DNA of 64,000 nt, taken from assembly GCA_029490685.1 (NCBI GenBank), contig CM055960.1, positions 63,345,401-63,409,400 of the forward strand. Reading direction: 5' to 3'. A program made the translations under genes and the position numbers. The notes under the pieces were generated by a model. The model ran no database searches. It had not been told where the DNA came from and saw nothing but the letters and a program-made list of their open reading frames with translations. The stretch's first letter is position 1. Each line of letters begins with the position of its first letter. This document shows, in pieces, positions 1 to 11,823 of the stretch. The stretch is from Schizonepeta tenuifolia (lineage: Eukaryota; Streptophyta; Magnoliopsida; Lamiales; Lamiaceae).

Positions 1-143
1 TCTGTGTAAATTTAGAACTGGGAGACGTAGTCGAAGTATATCCCAATTTTGTAAATTTCGGGCTACTTTCTGAGCTTGACGTCTTCATTGGGGAAATATC
101 TGTAGAAATTTTTTCTCTTCTTTTTGGTCTGATAATTTTCTTA

Positions 144-1632
144 TTATTCATGACCTGTATTCAGATATTTAAAAGTATTACGGGAAAGTAGATCAGCAAG
201 ATTATTATCTTTTCCTTTAATGTGCTCAAAATTTATTGTATATGCTTTTCCTTGGATTAAGTTTTGTAAATTAACCCATCTTGTTCTATTAACTTTTCTG
301 TTGTTATCATTTTTTAGAAATTTTACAATTGCTTCACAATCTGTTCTTACTGTAAATTCATTATTTAAATAAATTTTAAATTTTTCTAACGAATTTATTA
401 ATGCTTGTATTTCAAAATCTAAAGAAGTCCAATTACTTCCTATTTTTCCAAAATTTCCACTACTATATGCAGCAATTCTTCTTCATTTTTCATGCAGTAT
501 TTATTTTTTTTACATAACATAACTGCTCCCCATCCTTCTTTGGAACCATCACATTTTATGATGATATAATCTGTTACTAGAGGTAATTCTAGTGGTTTAA
601 TTTTTTTAACTGCTTCTTTTATTTTCTTTACTAAATTAATGTCTTCTTTATTAAAATTTCTTTGACCGTTTTTAGTAGTCTTACTATATAATGGTCCTGC
701 AAGCTTATTAAGATTTGGTATAAATTTTCTGGCATAATTTAGCAATCCTAAAAATGCTTGGATTTGTTTTAATCCTTCTAGCTTATCTGAAAAATTTAAT
801 AATTTTTCTGCAGTGTGGTTGTAGTTCAATTTTTCCATCTCCAATTTCTAATCCTAAAAAGGATATTTTTCTTTTGAATAATTCCATTTTTCTTTTACTT
901 ATTACAATGTCTTGTTTTTCTATTTCTCTAAAAATTATTTTTAAATGAGATTCATGTTCTTTAATGTTATTACTTGCTACAAGGATGTCATCTATATAAA
1001 CTAGGCAAAAATCATATTTTAGAAAAATAGAGTCCATAAATCTTTGGGAGACTGATGGAGCTTTTTTTAATCCAAAGCTTAGAACATTACATTTGAAATG
1101 TCCTTCTGGACAGGTAAAAGTTGTCCATGGTTTAAACCATTCTTCTAATTGTAATTGATTATATCATGACTTGAGGTCAAATTTACTAAAAATCTTTTTA
1201 TTTTGGATGAAACTAATTAATCCATCTTTATTTGGAATATTATACCCATCATCTATTGTGTTATCATTTAATCTTTTATAATTATAAACTATTATTGTCT
1301 TTCCCCTTTTAATTTCTGAATGATTTCTTACTATAAAGGCGGCTGTTCTGTGTGGACTTTCTGATCTTCTTATTAATTTTTGTTCTATCATTTCTGGAAT
1401 TTTTTTTTTAAATTCTTCTCTATCAAGAGGAATATTCTATATTTGCTGTTATAATCCTTATATTCAGATTTTTTATTTTTTGTTTAACTAAATAATTTAT
1501 TTTTGTTTTAGTTATATCTTCACCTATTAATCCTATTTTTTTAAGTTTTTGAATTATAGGGTAGTTTATGCTTTCTATAATTTTTGGTCCCTTTTCTAAT
1601 TCGTGACCTAAAAAATTTCCTAAATAAAACAT
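144..1632 (-). pseudogene. Pararetroviral reverse transcriptase-RNase H, broken
   Basis: This is the polymerase region of the endogenous pararetrovirus. It would copy pregenomic RNA to DNA and remove the RNA strand. Open pieces lie at 1423-1632, 1164-1391, 783-1037 and 440-844 in different frames. The 783-1037 piece holds the catalytic Y-x-D-D box (YIDD). The 440-844 piece carries the RT connection and the start of RNase H, including a D-G-S-x-x-G-W-G-A-V block. An RNase H tail continues to a stop at 144-146, past the annotated open frame, with an Asp and a HIKGKDN-like block. Frame changes near 1400, 1100 and 800 and at least one stop break it. It is certainly inactive as it stands. Confidence 0.85.
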
Positions 1633-1665
1633 TGTTTCATTTTCTATGTGATTTATTCTATGATT

Positions 1666-2219
1666 TTAAGATTTTTTGAGAAAATCTAATTCATCAGTTC
1701 CACCACGCTTGCGAGCTAACTTTGATGTTTGGCTATATCTATTTGTGGGAAAACTATAAACTTGTTTACTAAGAGTAATTTGATTTTGTGCTATTGTAAT
1801 TGATCCATGTAAACTTATAATAAAGTTTAATCCTAACAAAAAATCTTCTGATTTTACTGATTTTGGATTAACAATAATTTGTGGTAATTCGTATTTATAA
1901 CCAAAATTTCCTGCAAAGTCTAAAAATTGAATTCCTATTGCTTTAACTTCGTGTGTAATTGTCATTGTTCTATTTCTACGGTTCTTGTTAATATATTATA
2001 GTTTAATTTTTTATGATATTTTTCTGGGATTAGACAATGTCCTATTAAACTTTTAGTACTCCCAGTATCAAGTGTAGCTGCTAGTGGTATATAAGTATTT
2101 TGATCTACCCAAACTCTACAATGTAAAATTATTAGGTTTGGAGTTCCCTTATTAATGCTTTCAAGACTTTTATTATTCATGGAAATGACTTCTTGTGTTT
2201 CTTCTATTTGTTGTGACAT
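1666..2219 (-). pseudogene. Pararetroviral aspartic protease, broken
   Basis: Retropepsin-type protease region, normally fused upstream of RT and needed to mature the coat and polymerase polyproteins. The 1962-2219 piece holds the catalytic D-T-G-S box followed by an SLIG stretch. The 1666-1965 piece continues the fold with a hydrophobic LLGLNFI segment. A frameshift around 1962 separates the two halves. Its place between the zinc-knuckle coat region and RT is the usual caulimovirid order. Confidence 0.8.
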
Positions 2220-2280
2220 TTTATTACATCCATTTTCTATTATAGGTATATTTTTTTCTTATATTATATTTTTCTTCTAA

Positions 2281-4117
2281 TTAATTATATTTAAATTCTA
2301 ATTGCTGTATTTTTTGATTTAGGAGTTCAATAGTAATTTCATGTTTATCTATTCTTTCTTTGTAAAATTTTAACTTTTTACTTTGTTCTATTGTATTTGA
2401 TGTGCTTCCTTCTAGTTCGGTATTAATTTTAAATATTTCATGTATACATAAGAAACATATTTCTCTAAAGCATTTATTACATTGATATCTTTTATCAATA
2501 GCTGGAAAAAGTTTACAAATAAAACAACTAATATGATTATTTTCTTTAAATCTTATCCAATCATGTTGACATTCTGTTTCAACATTCATATATGTATAAG
2601 TTATTTGTGATTTTTCTTCTTCACTATATATACTATATACCGAATTATTATATGAGTATGTTTTAATTTCTTCTATTTCGAAATCTCCTATTTGTTCAAC
2701 TAAATTATTTCTTTCTCTGTTTTTACTATCTTTATTTTTATCAGGACATCTATTTGCTAAATGTCTTGGATCCCCACAAATAAAGCATTTACAATTTTTA
2801 TTTTGTGGTTTTTTAACATATTTATTTTTATCATAACTTTTATTTTTATCAAAAGTAGTACTTTTTCTTATTTTTTTATATTTTTTAGGTTTTTCATAAT
2901 ATCCATATGCCTGTAGAGTATAAATTGTTGTTTTACAAAAAGCACATGCTTGACTTTTAATTTGTTCTTGCATTACAGCTTCTTTACAATTTTTTTTCTA
3001 ATTTATGAAAAACAAAAGATACTCTTGGTCCAATTCCTAGATTTGTAGGTTTTGGGTCAAGTTTTTTCCATTCTTCATGGAGACTTTTTCCTAAATCTCC
3101 TGGTAATTTTATAAAATATTTATCACATAATTCATCTTCCATAGCTCTTCCTGTTTGTGATATTATTCGAGTAAAATCTGTACTAAATTCTCTAATATAT
3201 TTAAAATATGAAATACTTAATTGTTCTAAATTTCTTATTGCAGTATCTTGTATAAATGTATTTTCTTTTGTAGGATCAACTCCTAATAATAATATTCTAA
3301 TTTGACTTGTGAAATTATAAGGATTTTCTCCTAAAAACTTTATTTGATTAATTTGTTCAGGAGCTTGATTCTTTTTACTTTGCCATAATCCTAAGACAAT
3401 TGGTCCTAGAGTTGTTTCTAAATATGCAAACATATCAATACATGTTCTTTTATTAGTCTCTCAATTTCTTACTACATTTTATTCCCAAACTAAAATTTCA
3501 TCTGGTCATAATTGGGGACTTTGTTGTTCTAATAATAACATTTCTTTACTGTATAATTTTTCTATTGGCATTCTACTTCCTTTTCCCTTAAATTGAGATT
3601 CTCCTTCATATTTTAAATTAGAAGGAGCCCAGTTTTCTCTACCCATATTTTCTGTTGTACCTGGTCCTGTATGTGAAAATTTCATTTTTGATCTTTTATA
3701 TCCTGTTATAGTTGTATCCATAAAATTTGCTTCTTTTTTATAAAAATCTGTAATCATACTTTTACCATTTACTATATCACTTACTAAAGGCAAGTTAAAA
3801 TATTTTTCTAATTCAATATACGACTCTTCATAATTCATACCTAATTCTGTCATACATTCAATTATCATGTCATCTACTTGTTCTTGTATGTTTAATTCAG
3901 TGAAAATTTTATTTATTACTTGCTCAATAGAAATTTTTGCTTCTTCTATTTTAAAACCCGTTTCTATTTCCATTTCTGATTCATTATTTAAATACTCATT
4001 TATTTCATTAAATTTGCTATATCCAATTAGATCAATTTGTTCATAGTCTTCTGATTCAGGTTCTGTATCATAAATAGGTTCTGAATCATAAAAAGAATTT
4101 TCTTCTATATTTTCCAT
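2281..4117 (-). pseudogene. Pararetroviral coat (capsid) protein, broken
   Basis: Coat-protein region in three open pieces: 3506-4117 (acidic N-terminal part), 2984-3433 (capsid core) and 2281-2973 (basic part with zinc knuckle). The last has a C-x2-C-x4-H-x4-C knuckle (CFICGDPRHLANRC) after a lysine-rich tract, as in caulimovirid coat proteins. It also has a second Cys-rich patch (C-x2-C pairs) further on, before a coiled-coil-like tail. An acidic N-terminus, basic core and CCHC knuckle are the family pattern. Stops and frame changes near 3450-3505 and 2975 break the frame. The boundary between capsid and the following frame is not certain. Confidence 0.75.
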
Positions 4118-4174
4118 TAATGTATGCTCAATGTTTTCATCATCACTTTTTTCATTTTCTTTTTTAATATAGTC

Positions 4175-4997
4175 TTAGAATCTTAAATTAAAAGATCCAG
4201 TACTTGTTTCATACATAAGACTTCTCTGTGGTACTAAAATATTGTTTTCTGCGTTAATGTTAAAATTTTCTAATGACCAATCCAACCCAGCAAATTCTTC
4301 CGGATTAATTTTTATAGGATCAATCATTTTTATTCCTTTACTATTGATATTTTTTACAATACCATTTATATTTACCTTAAAATTCATACCAGACCGATTA
4401 CTAGCTTTTCCTAAGATTCCTACACTTACAATTAAACTATTTCCTATATAATCATCATATCCTTTCGTTTGTAATCCTATTTTTAAATTTTTTAGATCAT
4501 TTATATATTTTAATATTGCTGGTAAACAGTAGAATATTGCACTATTTTGGCTCATATCTACTTCCATTCCTGAAATAATAGCTTTTTTCATGTTATTATT
4601 CCAAGATTTATCCATTATTATTGTTAAAACTTTAGTACCTAACTCTCTTCTTCCTAATCCTTTTATTCCGATAACGACTAATCCAATATGGACAAATCGT
4701 TTTTTAGAATTTTTAATTTTTATTATTGTTTCTGGTGAAATTAAATCTATAATTTGAGCATTATCAACTATTCTCAAACTTTCTTCTCTACTGCTTCTTA
4801 TTAATACTGTATTAATATTCATTATACTTGTTTGATATAGAATTCTTGGATTTAAAACATTAATTTGATGATTATTGTATAATTCTAGATTTCTGTCTAT
4901 ATTAATTTCATCTTCAATTTGAATAATATTTTCTGAAGAATTACTTCCTGATCCTCTTGTAGTTATTCTATTAAAAAAGAAATTTGAAACTATGTCA
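4175..4997 (-). pseudogene. Pararetroviral movement protein (30K family) remnant
   Basis: The 4175-4822 open frame reads as a 30K-superfamily movement protein, with beta-rich hydrophobic segments and a GLGRRELGTK stretch followed by an alternating hydrophobic strand. The same frame stays open upstream of the first Met to a stop near 4998, so the true start may lie outside the annotated ATG. In plant viruses this protein opens plasmodesmata for cell-to-cell spread. The assignment rests on position, between the leader-proximal frame and the coat protein, and on general sequence character, so it is weaker than the RT call. It is part of a dead copy. Confidence 0.65.
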
Positions 4998-5580
4998 TTT
5001 TATATTTGAGGTAATGTTTCTTCCTTCTTGTATGGTTCTAGACCTTCCTATGAAATTATTCATTTTTTAGCTTTCCAATGTTTATAAATAGGTGGAGTAA
5101 CTTCTTTTCTGGGTCTTTCAATAGGACCTAAATCTAAATTCTTTATTGTTTTTGTAAGTGTATCAAGTTCTTTAGTGAAGTCAAAAGGTTCTGAATTTTT
5201 TGTTTCTTTTATTTTAAGCTTCGCTAATTCTGAAATAATATGATTATTTTGATTTTTTATAAAGTCTAAATTCTCTGCAATTTTAGTAATAAAAGTTTCT
5301 TTTTCAAGACTTTTTGTATTAATTCTGTTAAAATTTTAAAAATTTTATTTTCTTTTTCTAGTCCAAAGCCTAGATTTAAAATAAGATCAGTAATACTATT
5401 TAAATGATTATTTTCACTATGAAGAATGTGATTATAAACCTTTTTAAATTTACAATTAAACTTTAAGTTATCGATAGAGACAGAATGACTTTCTTTTGTT
5501 GAATATCTAAATCAAGAAATTCAAGTCGTTTAAGAGAGTTTTGAATCAATGATGAAAGATTCTTAGTTTCTATGCTTATA
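4998..5580 (-). pseudogene. Leader-proximal viral frame, coiled-coil-like, broken
   Basis: Between the viral leader and the movement region, several short minus-strand frames read as Lys/Glu/Asn/Ile-rich, heptad-like sequence. This is followed by a short proline-rich motif and a KHWKAK-like end near 5060-5100. Coiled-coil virion-associated or N-terminal polyprotein segments occur at this position in some caulimovirids. Frame breaks near 5330 and 5100 prevent a clean reading, and no specific product can be named. Confidence 0.4.
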
Positions 5581-5810
5581 GTTACCTTCCTTTTCTAAAG
5601 ATAAAACATATCCCAAATATATTTTTATCAACACAAGAAATTTTTTACAGTTAAAAACAAAAAACACACTAACATCACCGTTTTAATATTAGTGCCCTTA
5701 AAGAGATTTAATCCTTCATTCTGGAGGGTTCTTAGTATAGGCAGGATTTACGCTATCATAGCAACCTTCACTAAGCCTGTCCAGACCTTTTAGGCCTCAA
5801 AATCTTCAAA

Positions 5811-5823
5811 GGCTCTGATACCA
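5811..5823 (-). promoter_or_regulatory. tRNA-Met primer-binding site of the pararetrovirus
   Basis: On the minus strand the 13 bases read TGGTATCAGAGCC, the Caulimoviridae site complementary to the 3' end of initiator tRNA-Met. It lies about 350 bp downstream of the viral TATA box and upstream of the first coding frame, as expected for minus-strand DNA synthesis. It conventionally marks position 1 of the viral genome map. Confidence 0.9.
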
Positions 5824-5981
5824 AAAAGGGAGGGTATGGCGTGTTTTTTGGGGATACACGTTAATCCACATAAAGAAAGAAGGAAAGAAGAGATCTTACA
5901 ACAAGAATGCTTCCAGAACGAGCAGCTATCCATGTTGGTTAGATCGAGATAGGAGTATGCACAGCGGAAATAAAACTAACC

Positions 5982-5983
5982 TT

Positions 5984-5987
<4 letters not shown>
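5982..5987 (-). terminator. Viral poly(A) signal
   Basis: AATAAA on the minus strand, about 175 bp downstream of the viral TATA box. Caulimovirids place their poly(A) signal shortly after the transcription start, so that the pregenomic RNA is terminally redundant. The spacing fits. Confidence 0.65.

Positions 5988-6021
<34 letters not shown>
5988..6021. repeat. (TA)n microsatellite
   Basis: An uninterrupted TA run of about 34 bp inside the viral leader, between the TATA box and the poly(A) signal. Confidence 0.95.
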
Positions 6022-6023
<2 letters not shown>

Positions 6024-6160
6024 AGATATATTATATGAACTAGAAAGGGTTAACTATTAGCTAGAAACTAAGATGGAGAGAATTTAGAAGAACATTTTCT
6101 TCATTACTACAAAGGTGTATGTGTGAGGTGTTGTGTGTGTTTTACAACAAAGAGGTAAGC

Positions 6161-6170
6161 TCTTTATATA
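6161..6170 (-). promoter_or_regulatory. Viral pregenomic promoter TATA box
   Basis: TATATAAAGA on the minus strand, preceded by CCCC as in many 35S-like promoters. Together with the downstream poly(A) signal and primer site it gives a coherent caulimovirid leader. About 170 bp of upstream sequence (6180-6350) is probably viral promoter too. No enhancer motif was identified there. Confidence 0.7.
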
Positions 6171-6373
6171 GGGGTACATACTAGCACTATTACAAACTAC
6201 TACCATTATTACTTACAAACTATTGAATAAAATATTACTAACATTATTGCTAGCTTTTGTCATATGGCCGACAAAGACAAAAATGGAAAGAAAAGTTAGA
6301 AAGATAGATAAGGCTATCTAATCTACAAAATATTTTACTACTTTTAGAATATATATATCGTAACTTATATTTC

Positions 6374-6559
6374 ATGCAGACGAGACATTCTTGTTTAATT
6401 ATTGCTCATGGTGGCCTATGGAATCACAATATCTATGAGGGTGGAAGGAAAGAGTATATATCTATACCACCTTGTGGTATAACGTATCAAGATTTATTGA
6501 GTAAGCTTGAGAATCGAATGAAGAAGGACAAGGCCATGTTTATGAGATTGATGCTCTAG
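6374..6559 (+). pseudogene. N-terminal fragment of a MULE transposase
   Basis: The 61-codon frame resembles the first 50 residues of the MULE-B transposase. Both have a hydrophobic strand, an H-G-G-x-W box, a Y-x-x-G block and then an acidic/leucine helix. This is the small N-terminal domain of MURA-like proteins. Parts of the same sequence recur at about 6960-7075 and 8279-8345, each more damaged, so the fragment was duplicated inside the array. The DDE core and zinc fingers are absent. It is too short and broken to act. Confidence 0.6.
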
Positions 6560-6579
6560 TAAAATCTCCTACATGTTTT

Positions 6580-9500
6580 TTGTTGAACTCATACACTCGT
6601 AGCATATATGTACAATGTTACGATATTTGTAATATCGTAGTTTGTGTCTATAATTTTGTTAAACTCGTACTCGAGACTGACCAATTCATGCATGTTTTGT
6701 GGCACTTTTGGGGAATATTGTTACATAGTTGGTATGATTTGACACGATATTATGATTTGGTTGTGTTTCTAGAATTTCATGTTTCTACGATGTTATGATA
6801 TTCAGAATATTGTACTTCTGTGGCTACGATTTTGTTTAACTCGTACTCGAGAATGACCAATTCATGCATGTTTTGTAGCTATTTAGGGGAATATCGTTAC
6901 ATTTGACGAACAATTTTTGTTAAATATGAGGATTGAGATTTGGAAATTTTTGTTAAATATATCACCTTGTGGTATAACGTATCAAGATTTATTGAGTAAG
7001 TTTGAGAATCGATTGAAGAAGGACAAGACCATCTTTATTTTTTAGGTTGATGATCTAGTTAAATCTCCTACTGGTGAAATAATGAGGACGAATTATACAT
7101 ATATCATAACAAGGTGACACTATTATTATTACGAATATTATCAAGTTGTAGCAATATCTGGAGCACCCTGTGCTACGAAATAATAACGCCGTGCTACGAT
7201 ATATATTAAATTTGTAGAAATGTGGCTATAAATACACAGTTTTTGTGAATGCATGTACATAGGTTGATACGACATTTATAATCTCGTACACGAGATTACA
7301 AATTGTATGTGTGCATGTTGTTACGATATTTCTAAAATCGTACTTGAATTGTTACGATTTTGCTTTAACTCGTACATGATTACAAATTTAACACCTTTCT
7401 TTGTATCTAATTGTTTTTAAGGTTACGTATTATGCTTTACACATAAATTAAAATAATTAGTATTGTCGTAGCATAAATTGGACACCCTCATGTACGAGAT
7501 TAACAACATCGTATCTTGAAAAGTATAATTTTCACACATGATATCCTCAAATCTCAAACAAATTTCAATTATACATGCAATCACAAACAAATGATATTAA
7601 ACTTGTAGAAATGTGGCTGTAATTATCACTGCTCTCGATACGAGACAACATGATATCGTACAAAAGATGTAACAAAGTTGCTACGACTTGATGTAAAGTC
7701 GTAACAATCATACATACAAAATATCATGCTGCTTAGTTGGGAAGGAACCATGCACTTAGTCTGACATGTGGCGATGCAGATGACTCGTTTCATGTTTAAT
7801 AGCTTATTTTTTGTTATTTTGTTGTTCATTATATGATACGATTTATTGAAATCGTAACATAGCGCATAGAAGTATGTGACATGATTACAAACAAATGATT
7901 TTAAACTTGTAGAAATGTGGCTATAATCATCACTGCTCTCGATATGGATAACATGATATCATACAAAAAATGTAACAAAGCTGCTACGATTTGATGCAAA
8001 GTCGTAGCAATCATACATACAAATAAGGTGTTTTAGATTGTACAAACATAATTCTAATACGAGTGTATGATTGGATATATCGTATTATATATTGTACGAC
8101 ATACATAATATCGTATTTGACGATCACGAAATATGGACATACACTGCTACGATTTTCATTTATTGTTACACTATCACTATGATAAATTGTACGATTTTGA
8201 TGTATCGCAGCTTGTGTTGGTACGATATATTATACATCATAACATCGTTAAATTTGTTCGAAATCTGATCGTATCATATTTCATGCAGATGAGGCATTGT
8301 TCTTTAATTATTGCTATTTGGATAGACTATCTTGATTTATTATTCAGTATCATGTACGAGTTTAATAATGTCGTATAGACATGTACGATACTATGAATAT
8401 CGTAATAGCGTACACTTAGTAATAAGCAAAACACAAAATTGTACTATATCACTTGAAAACCCTTGATACAAATTGTACTATATCCTAGAGCTCATCTCTT
8501 CACTGCAGCCTTTGCTTCGGGCTAGAAAATATCGAGCATTTTGTGGATCTCTCCAATTAGACCCTCGTAGCCATAGCATTGGACTTTGTGGTGGGTGGTT
8601 TAGTCAACGTTGGTCGGACAAGTGTTCACACAACCTTAAAGATAATTAGATACAAAGGTGTCAAATATGTATTCATGTACGAGTTAAGCAAAATCGTAAC
8701 AAATCAAGTACGATTTTAGGAATATCGTAACAACATACACACATGCAATCACAAAAATACAAACAATACGTATTGTTGTGGCATCAATTTCTCATGCTCA
8801 CGTATGAGATTAACAACATCATAACGGACCAAGTACGACAACATCGTAATATACCAAGTACGCTATTGAAAATATCGTAACAACATACACACTTGCAATA
8901 ACCCTCACGTACGATTTTACAAATCTCGTAACAAATTACACATATGCTTTCACAAAACCACAAACAATTCGAATTTCGTGCTATAAATTGGTCACACTTA
9001 CATACGAGATTAACAACATTGTAACAGACCAAGTACGATATTGCGAGTATCGAAACAACATACACACATCCAATCAGCCTAACTACACATGCATTCATAG
9101 ATAATTCGTATTTCGTAGTATCAATTGTTCACCCTTACGTACGAGATTAACAATATTGTATCTACAGAAGTACTATTTTGCACACATTCCATCCTTAAAT
9201 CTCAAACATATCTCAATTACGTAGTCAATGCCGGTCGAACAGGTGTCCACACAACCTTGAAAATATTGAGATACGAAGGTGTCAAATGAGTATTCATGTA
9301 CCAGATTGACAAAATTGTCACATAGCAAGTACGACATTGGGAATATCGTAACAACATACACACAAGCATTCACCCTCACGTATGATTTTACAAATCTCAT
9401 AACAAATTACACATATGCATTCTTAACAAAATCATACGAGTTCCCCAAAATAGCTACAAAACATGTATGAATAGGTCAGCCTCGAGTACAAGCTCAACAA

Positions 9501-10015
9501 AATCGTAACAAAAAAAGTACGATATTCCAAATATCGTAACATCATACGCACATGAAATTCAAAAACACAAATAAATCGTAATATCGTATCAATTTTAAGC
9601 AAGAACACATGTACAAATTTATCAAATTGTACCAAATATGTAACGATATTCATCAAAGTAGCTACAAAATATCTTTGAATTGGTTAGCCTTTAGTACGAG
9701 TCTAATAAAATCGTTTCCACAAAAGTACGATATTTCTAATATCGTAACATCGTAAACACATGAAATCCCAAAAACACAAACATATCATAATATCGTATCG
9801 ATTTTAAACCAAAATACATGCATGAATTTGTCAAATCATACCAAATATGCAACAATATTCCCCAAAATATCTACCAATCAAGTACGAGTTTAACAAAATC
9901 GTAGCAACAAAAGTACGATATTCTAAATATCTTACCTCATTCATATGAACAACAAACGTTGCTACGAGTGTACGACTTTAATCAAAGTCGTAGCATTTGT
10001 AAATCGTACAACTGC
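6580..10015. repeat. Array of inverted TACGA / TCGTA motifs
   Basis: Dozens of short inverted pairs such as TACGATATT...AATATCGTA and TACGAG...ATCGTA, spaced tens of bases apart. They lie in longer duplicated blocks. Segments at 7579-7714 and 7883-8020 are direct copies about 305 bp apart. Segments at about 7490-7580, 8795-8870, 9000-9060 and 9135-9200 are direct copies. The 6640-6900 block is matched in inverted orientation by 9430-9910. The six-frame ORFs here are short and unlike any family, so the array is non-coding. Confidence 0.85.
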
Positions 10016-10499
10016 GAAAATTTTTGGATAAGAAATCATGGTGGGTGATCGAGGCGGCGGAGAAGAAAAAGAGCGCGACGACGGAGAAGTAGTGAAGCGG
10101 GGCATCGACGGAGAAGAAGAAAAACGAGGCAGCGGCGTAGATTTGATTTTCTAGAGAGAGAAAGCAAAATGAGAGAGGTAGAGAGAGAAAGAGAAGAAAG
10201 TGTGGTGGTGGTAGTGGTTGGAGTAGTGGCGGAGCAGCGTCAACGAGAGAGAAATGGTGGTGGTGGTAGGGGTTGGAAGAAAAATCTGCAGAGAGAGAGA
10301 GAAAGAGGTAGAGAGAGAAACTAAACTTGAAAATGATTTTGAAAGATGGTATTAGGTAGAATTTTAAAAGTAAGTTCAAGGGTATTTTCGTTTCATCAAG
10401 TCAAATATACCCTCTTTTATTGTAAATTAAGTTGGGGTACAAAATTATACTACTTAACTCTAAAGGAGCCTCTTTACTATTTAACTCAAATAATAATAT

Positions 10500-10700
10500 A
10501 TTATATATAGAATCCGGATTTCAGATTTGTTCGGTTTTTTAAAGCACCGATCCGATCCGAATCTGAAATCCGAATTTCTCAAAAAATTGGATCCGATCCG
10601 ATCCGAAACCGAAAAAATTCGAACCAAATTTCATATTTCGGTTTGGTTCGGTTTGGATTTTCGAATTTCGGTTTTTTTGCTCACCTCTAACTCATATTGT
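10500..10700. mobile_element. hAT-like non-autonomous fragment
   Basis: A tract of repeated CCGATCCGAA / TTCGGTTTGG phrases ends in GCTCACCTCTA, which reads TAGAGGTGAGC on the other strand. The same phrases and a TAGGGGTGAGC start occur at 63307-63930. Elements starting with (C/T)AGGGGTG are typical of non-autonomous hAT families in plants. Only one end is recognised here. Confidence 0.45.
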
Positions 10701-11620
10701 CATCATTTTCTTATCCAGATATCTCACTCATATTGTCATCTTTTAAATAAGGAAAGTTTTAACCCTTCAAAATCATTCAAAAGTTATGGGACCTCTATAC
10801 CCACTTTATATCTTTTTACCCTTATTCTTAATCACTATGCCGAACAGTAATATGATAATATCAATGGATCGGAGAGAATACGTATGATTCTGAGGTAGCA
10901 TAAAACTTGTGTAGATAAAAGAGTAATAAAAGTTTCCCTTCAATTTTGTTTTATGTTTTACTTTTACGTGTAAATGTTTATATATGAGAGTTTGCTAATC
11001 AACGTTTAGGTTGATTCTTTTGTGTTTATGTACGTATAGAAAATAACTCATAAGTTTGTTATATTGATATTAATCAAAATTTTCATCCGTTTTAAATGTA
11101 AGAATTTCATAATCATTTATAGGATAGGCATGTAGGACTTAATTAACTATTTAATTTACAAGTTTTTTCAAGTCAATAATAGGTGGGATTAATGTTTGTC
11201 TTTAATTCTTATTATATATTTTGCACAATTTATGTGTTATATGAAGGAAGAGTCTTTGGGCTATTTACAAAAGCAACTAGTAAGTAGCCCGTAGAGACTC
11301 GACGGGAAATAATTTTATATTTTTATTTATATAATATATTTTAAAAATAAATTTTTCGTAAATAGTACTATTTTATTTCACCAATGAAAGTAAGGGAAGA
11401 AATACAAATATCTTGTAAACGATAATAACTAATAACACTATTATAACTTTGAAAAAACTTGTTTTTCTCCGGAGACTGACTTATATATAAATATAGTTTT
11501 ATATTTTATTTAGAAGTTGTTATGTTGTTTACGTTAATTATAAATCAAACTTAGTAAATTAATTATATTTCACGTATCAAAATTTATAATTATGAATGAC
11601 AATAAACTAGATACTTATTC
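10701..11620. other. AT-rich intergenic DNA
   Basis: No gene, RNA or clear repeat found. A CGGAGAGAATACGTA phrase near 10869 could be the worn end of a Stowaway MITE. Confidence 0.6.
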
Positions 11621-11823
11621 ATCATGTATTTTTCAAATTTAAATTTGTTTAGAATCTTTTTACATCTCAATTAAAATAGTGACTTTATTGTATATACTCG
11701 TCGCAAACCTGTTGGGTAATAGCACTCGATAAAAATCTGAACACTACAAAGTTAATATTAACTAAAATAGCAAAAATTCTTCTTTTTATGTCTATTTGAA
11801 TCGTCTCGTTGGTTTACAGTACA

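Larger units (their letters stand above)
1..6350 (-). mobile_element. Endogenous pararetrovirus (Caulimoviridae), decayed
   Basis: A degraded caulimovirid copy read on the minus strand. In viral order it holds a promoter TATA box (6161-6170), a poly(A) signal (5982-5987), a tRNA-Met primer site (5811-5823), a coiled-coil-like frame, movement protein, coat protein with zinc knuckle, aspartic protease, reverse transcriptase and RNase H. There is no integrase, which fits a pararetrovirus and not an LTR element. The frames are broken by many stops and indels, so this is an old, non-functional integrant. The copy runs off the left edge, where bases 1-143 lie downstream of RNase H and show no recognisable product. 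The right end, near 6340-6370, is inferred from where Mutator-like repeat sequence begins. The genus is not resolved. Confidence 0.88.
6355..10472. mobile_element. MULE-A: broken Mutator-like element rich in TACGA motifs
   Basis: A 4.1-kb block of related, shuffled repeats with a fragment of MURA N-terminal coding sequence at its left edge and an inferred Mutator-type terminus at its right edge. The right end (10370-10472) reads inward on the minus strand as GAGGCTCC..., then an AT-rich stretch, then AAAATACCCTT. That layout matches the termini of MULE-B (24258 and 34393) and the Pack-MULE at 57274. A GA-rich purine tract at 10040-10320 parallels the one next to the right terminus of MULE-B. 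No left terminus is visible, because the pararetrovirus abuts it near 6350, so truncation or interruption is likely. Boundaries are approximate. Confidence 0.6.

Noticed and set aside
1..5830. LTR retrotransposon
   Set aside because: RT, protease and zinc knuckle are present, but there is no integrase and no LTR pair. A movement-like region, a tRNA-Met primer site and an internal promoter/poly(A) module point to a pararetrovirus.
6334..6343. Left target duplication for MULE-A (TTTACTACT against TTTACTATT at 10473)
   Set aside because: One mismatch and no terminal repeat beside it, so a chance match in AT-rich DNA is more likely.
6374..10379. Many 60-130 codon open frames in the TACGA array and the GA-rich tract
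   Set aside because: They are rich in Tyr, Val, Cys, Ser or Arg from low-complexity repeats, show no domain and overlap on both strands. Only the MULE N-terminal fragment at 6374 has a family match.
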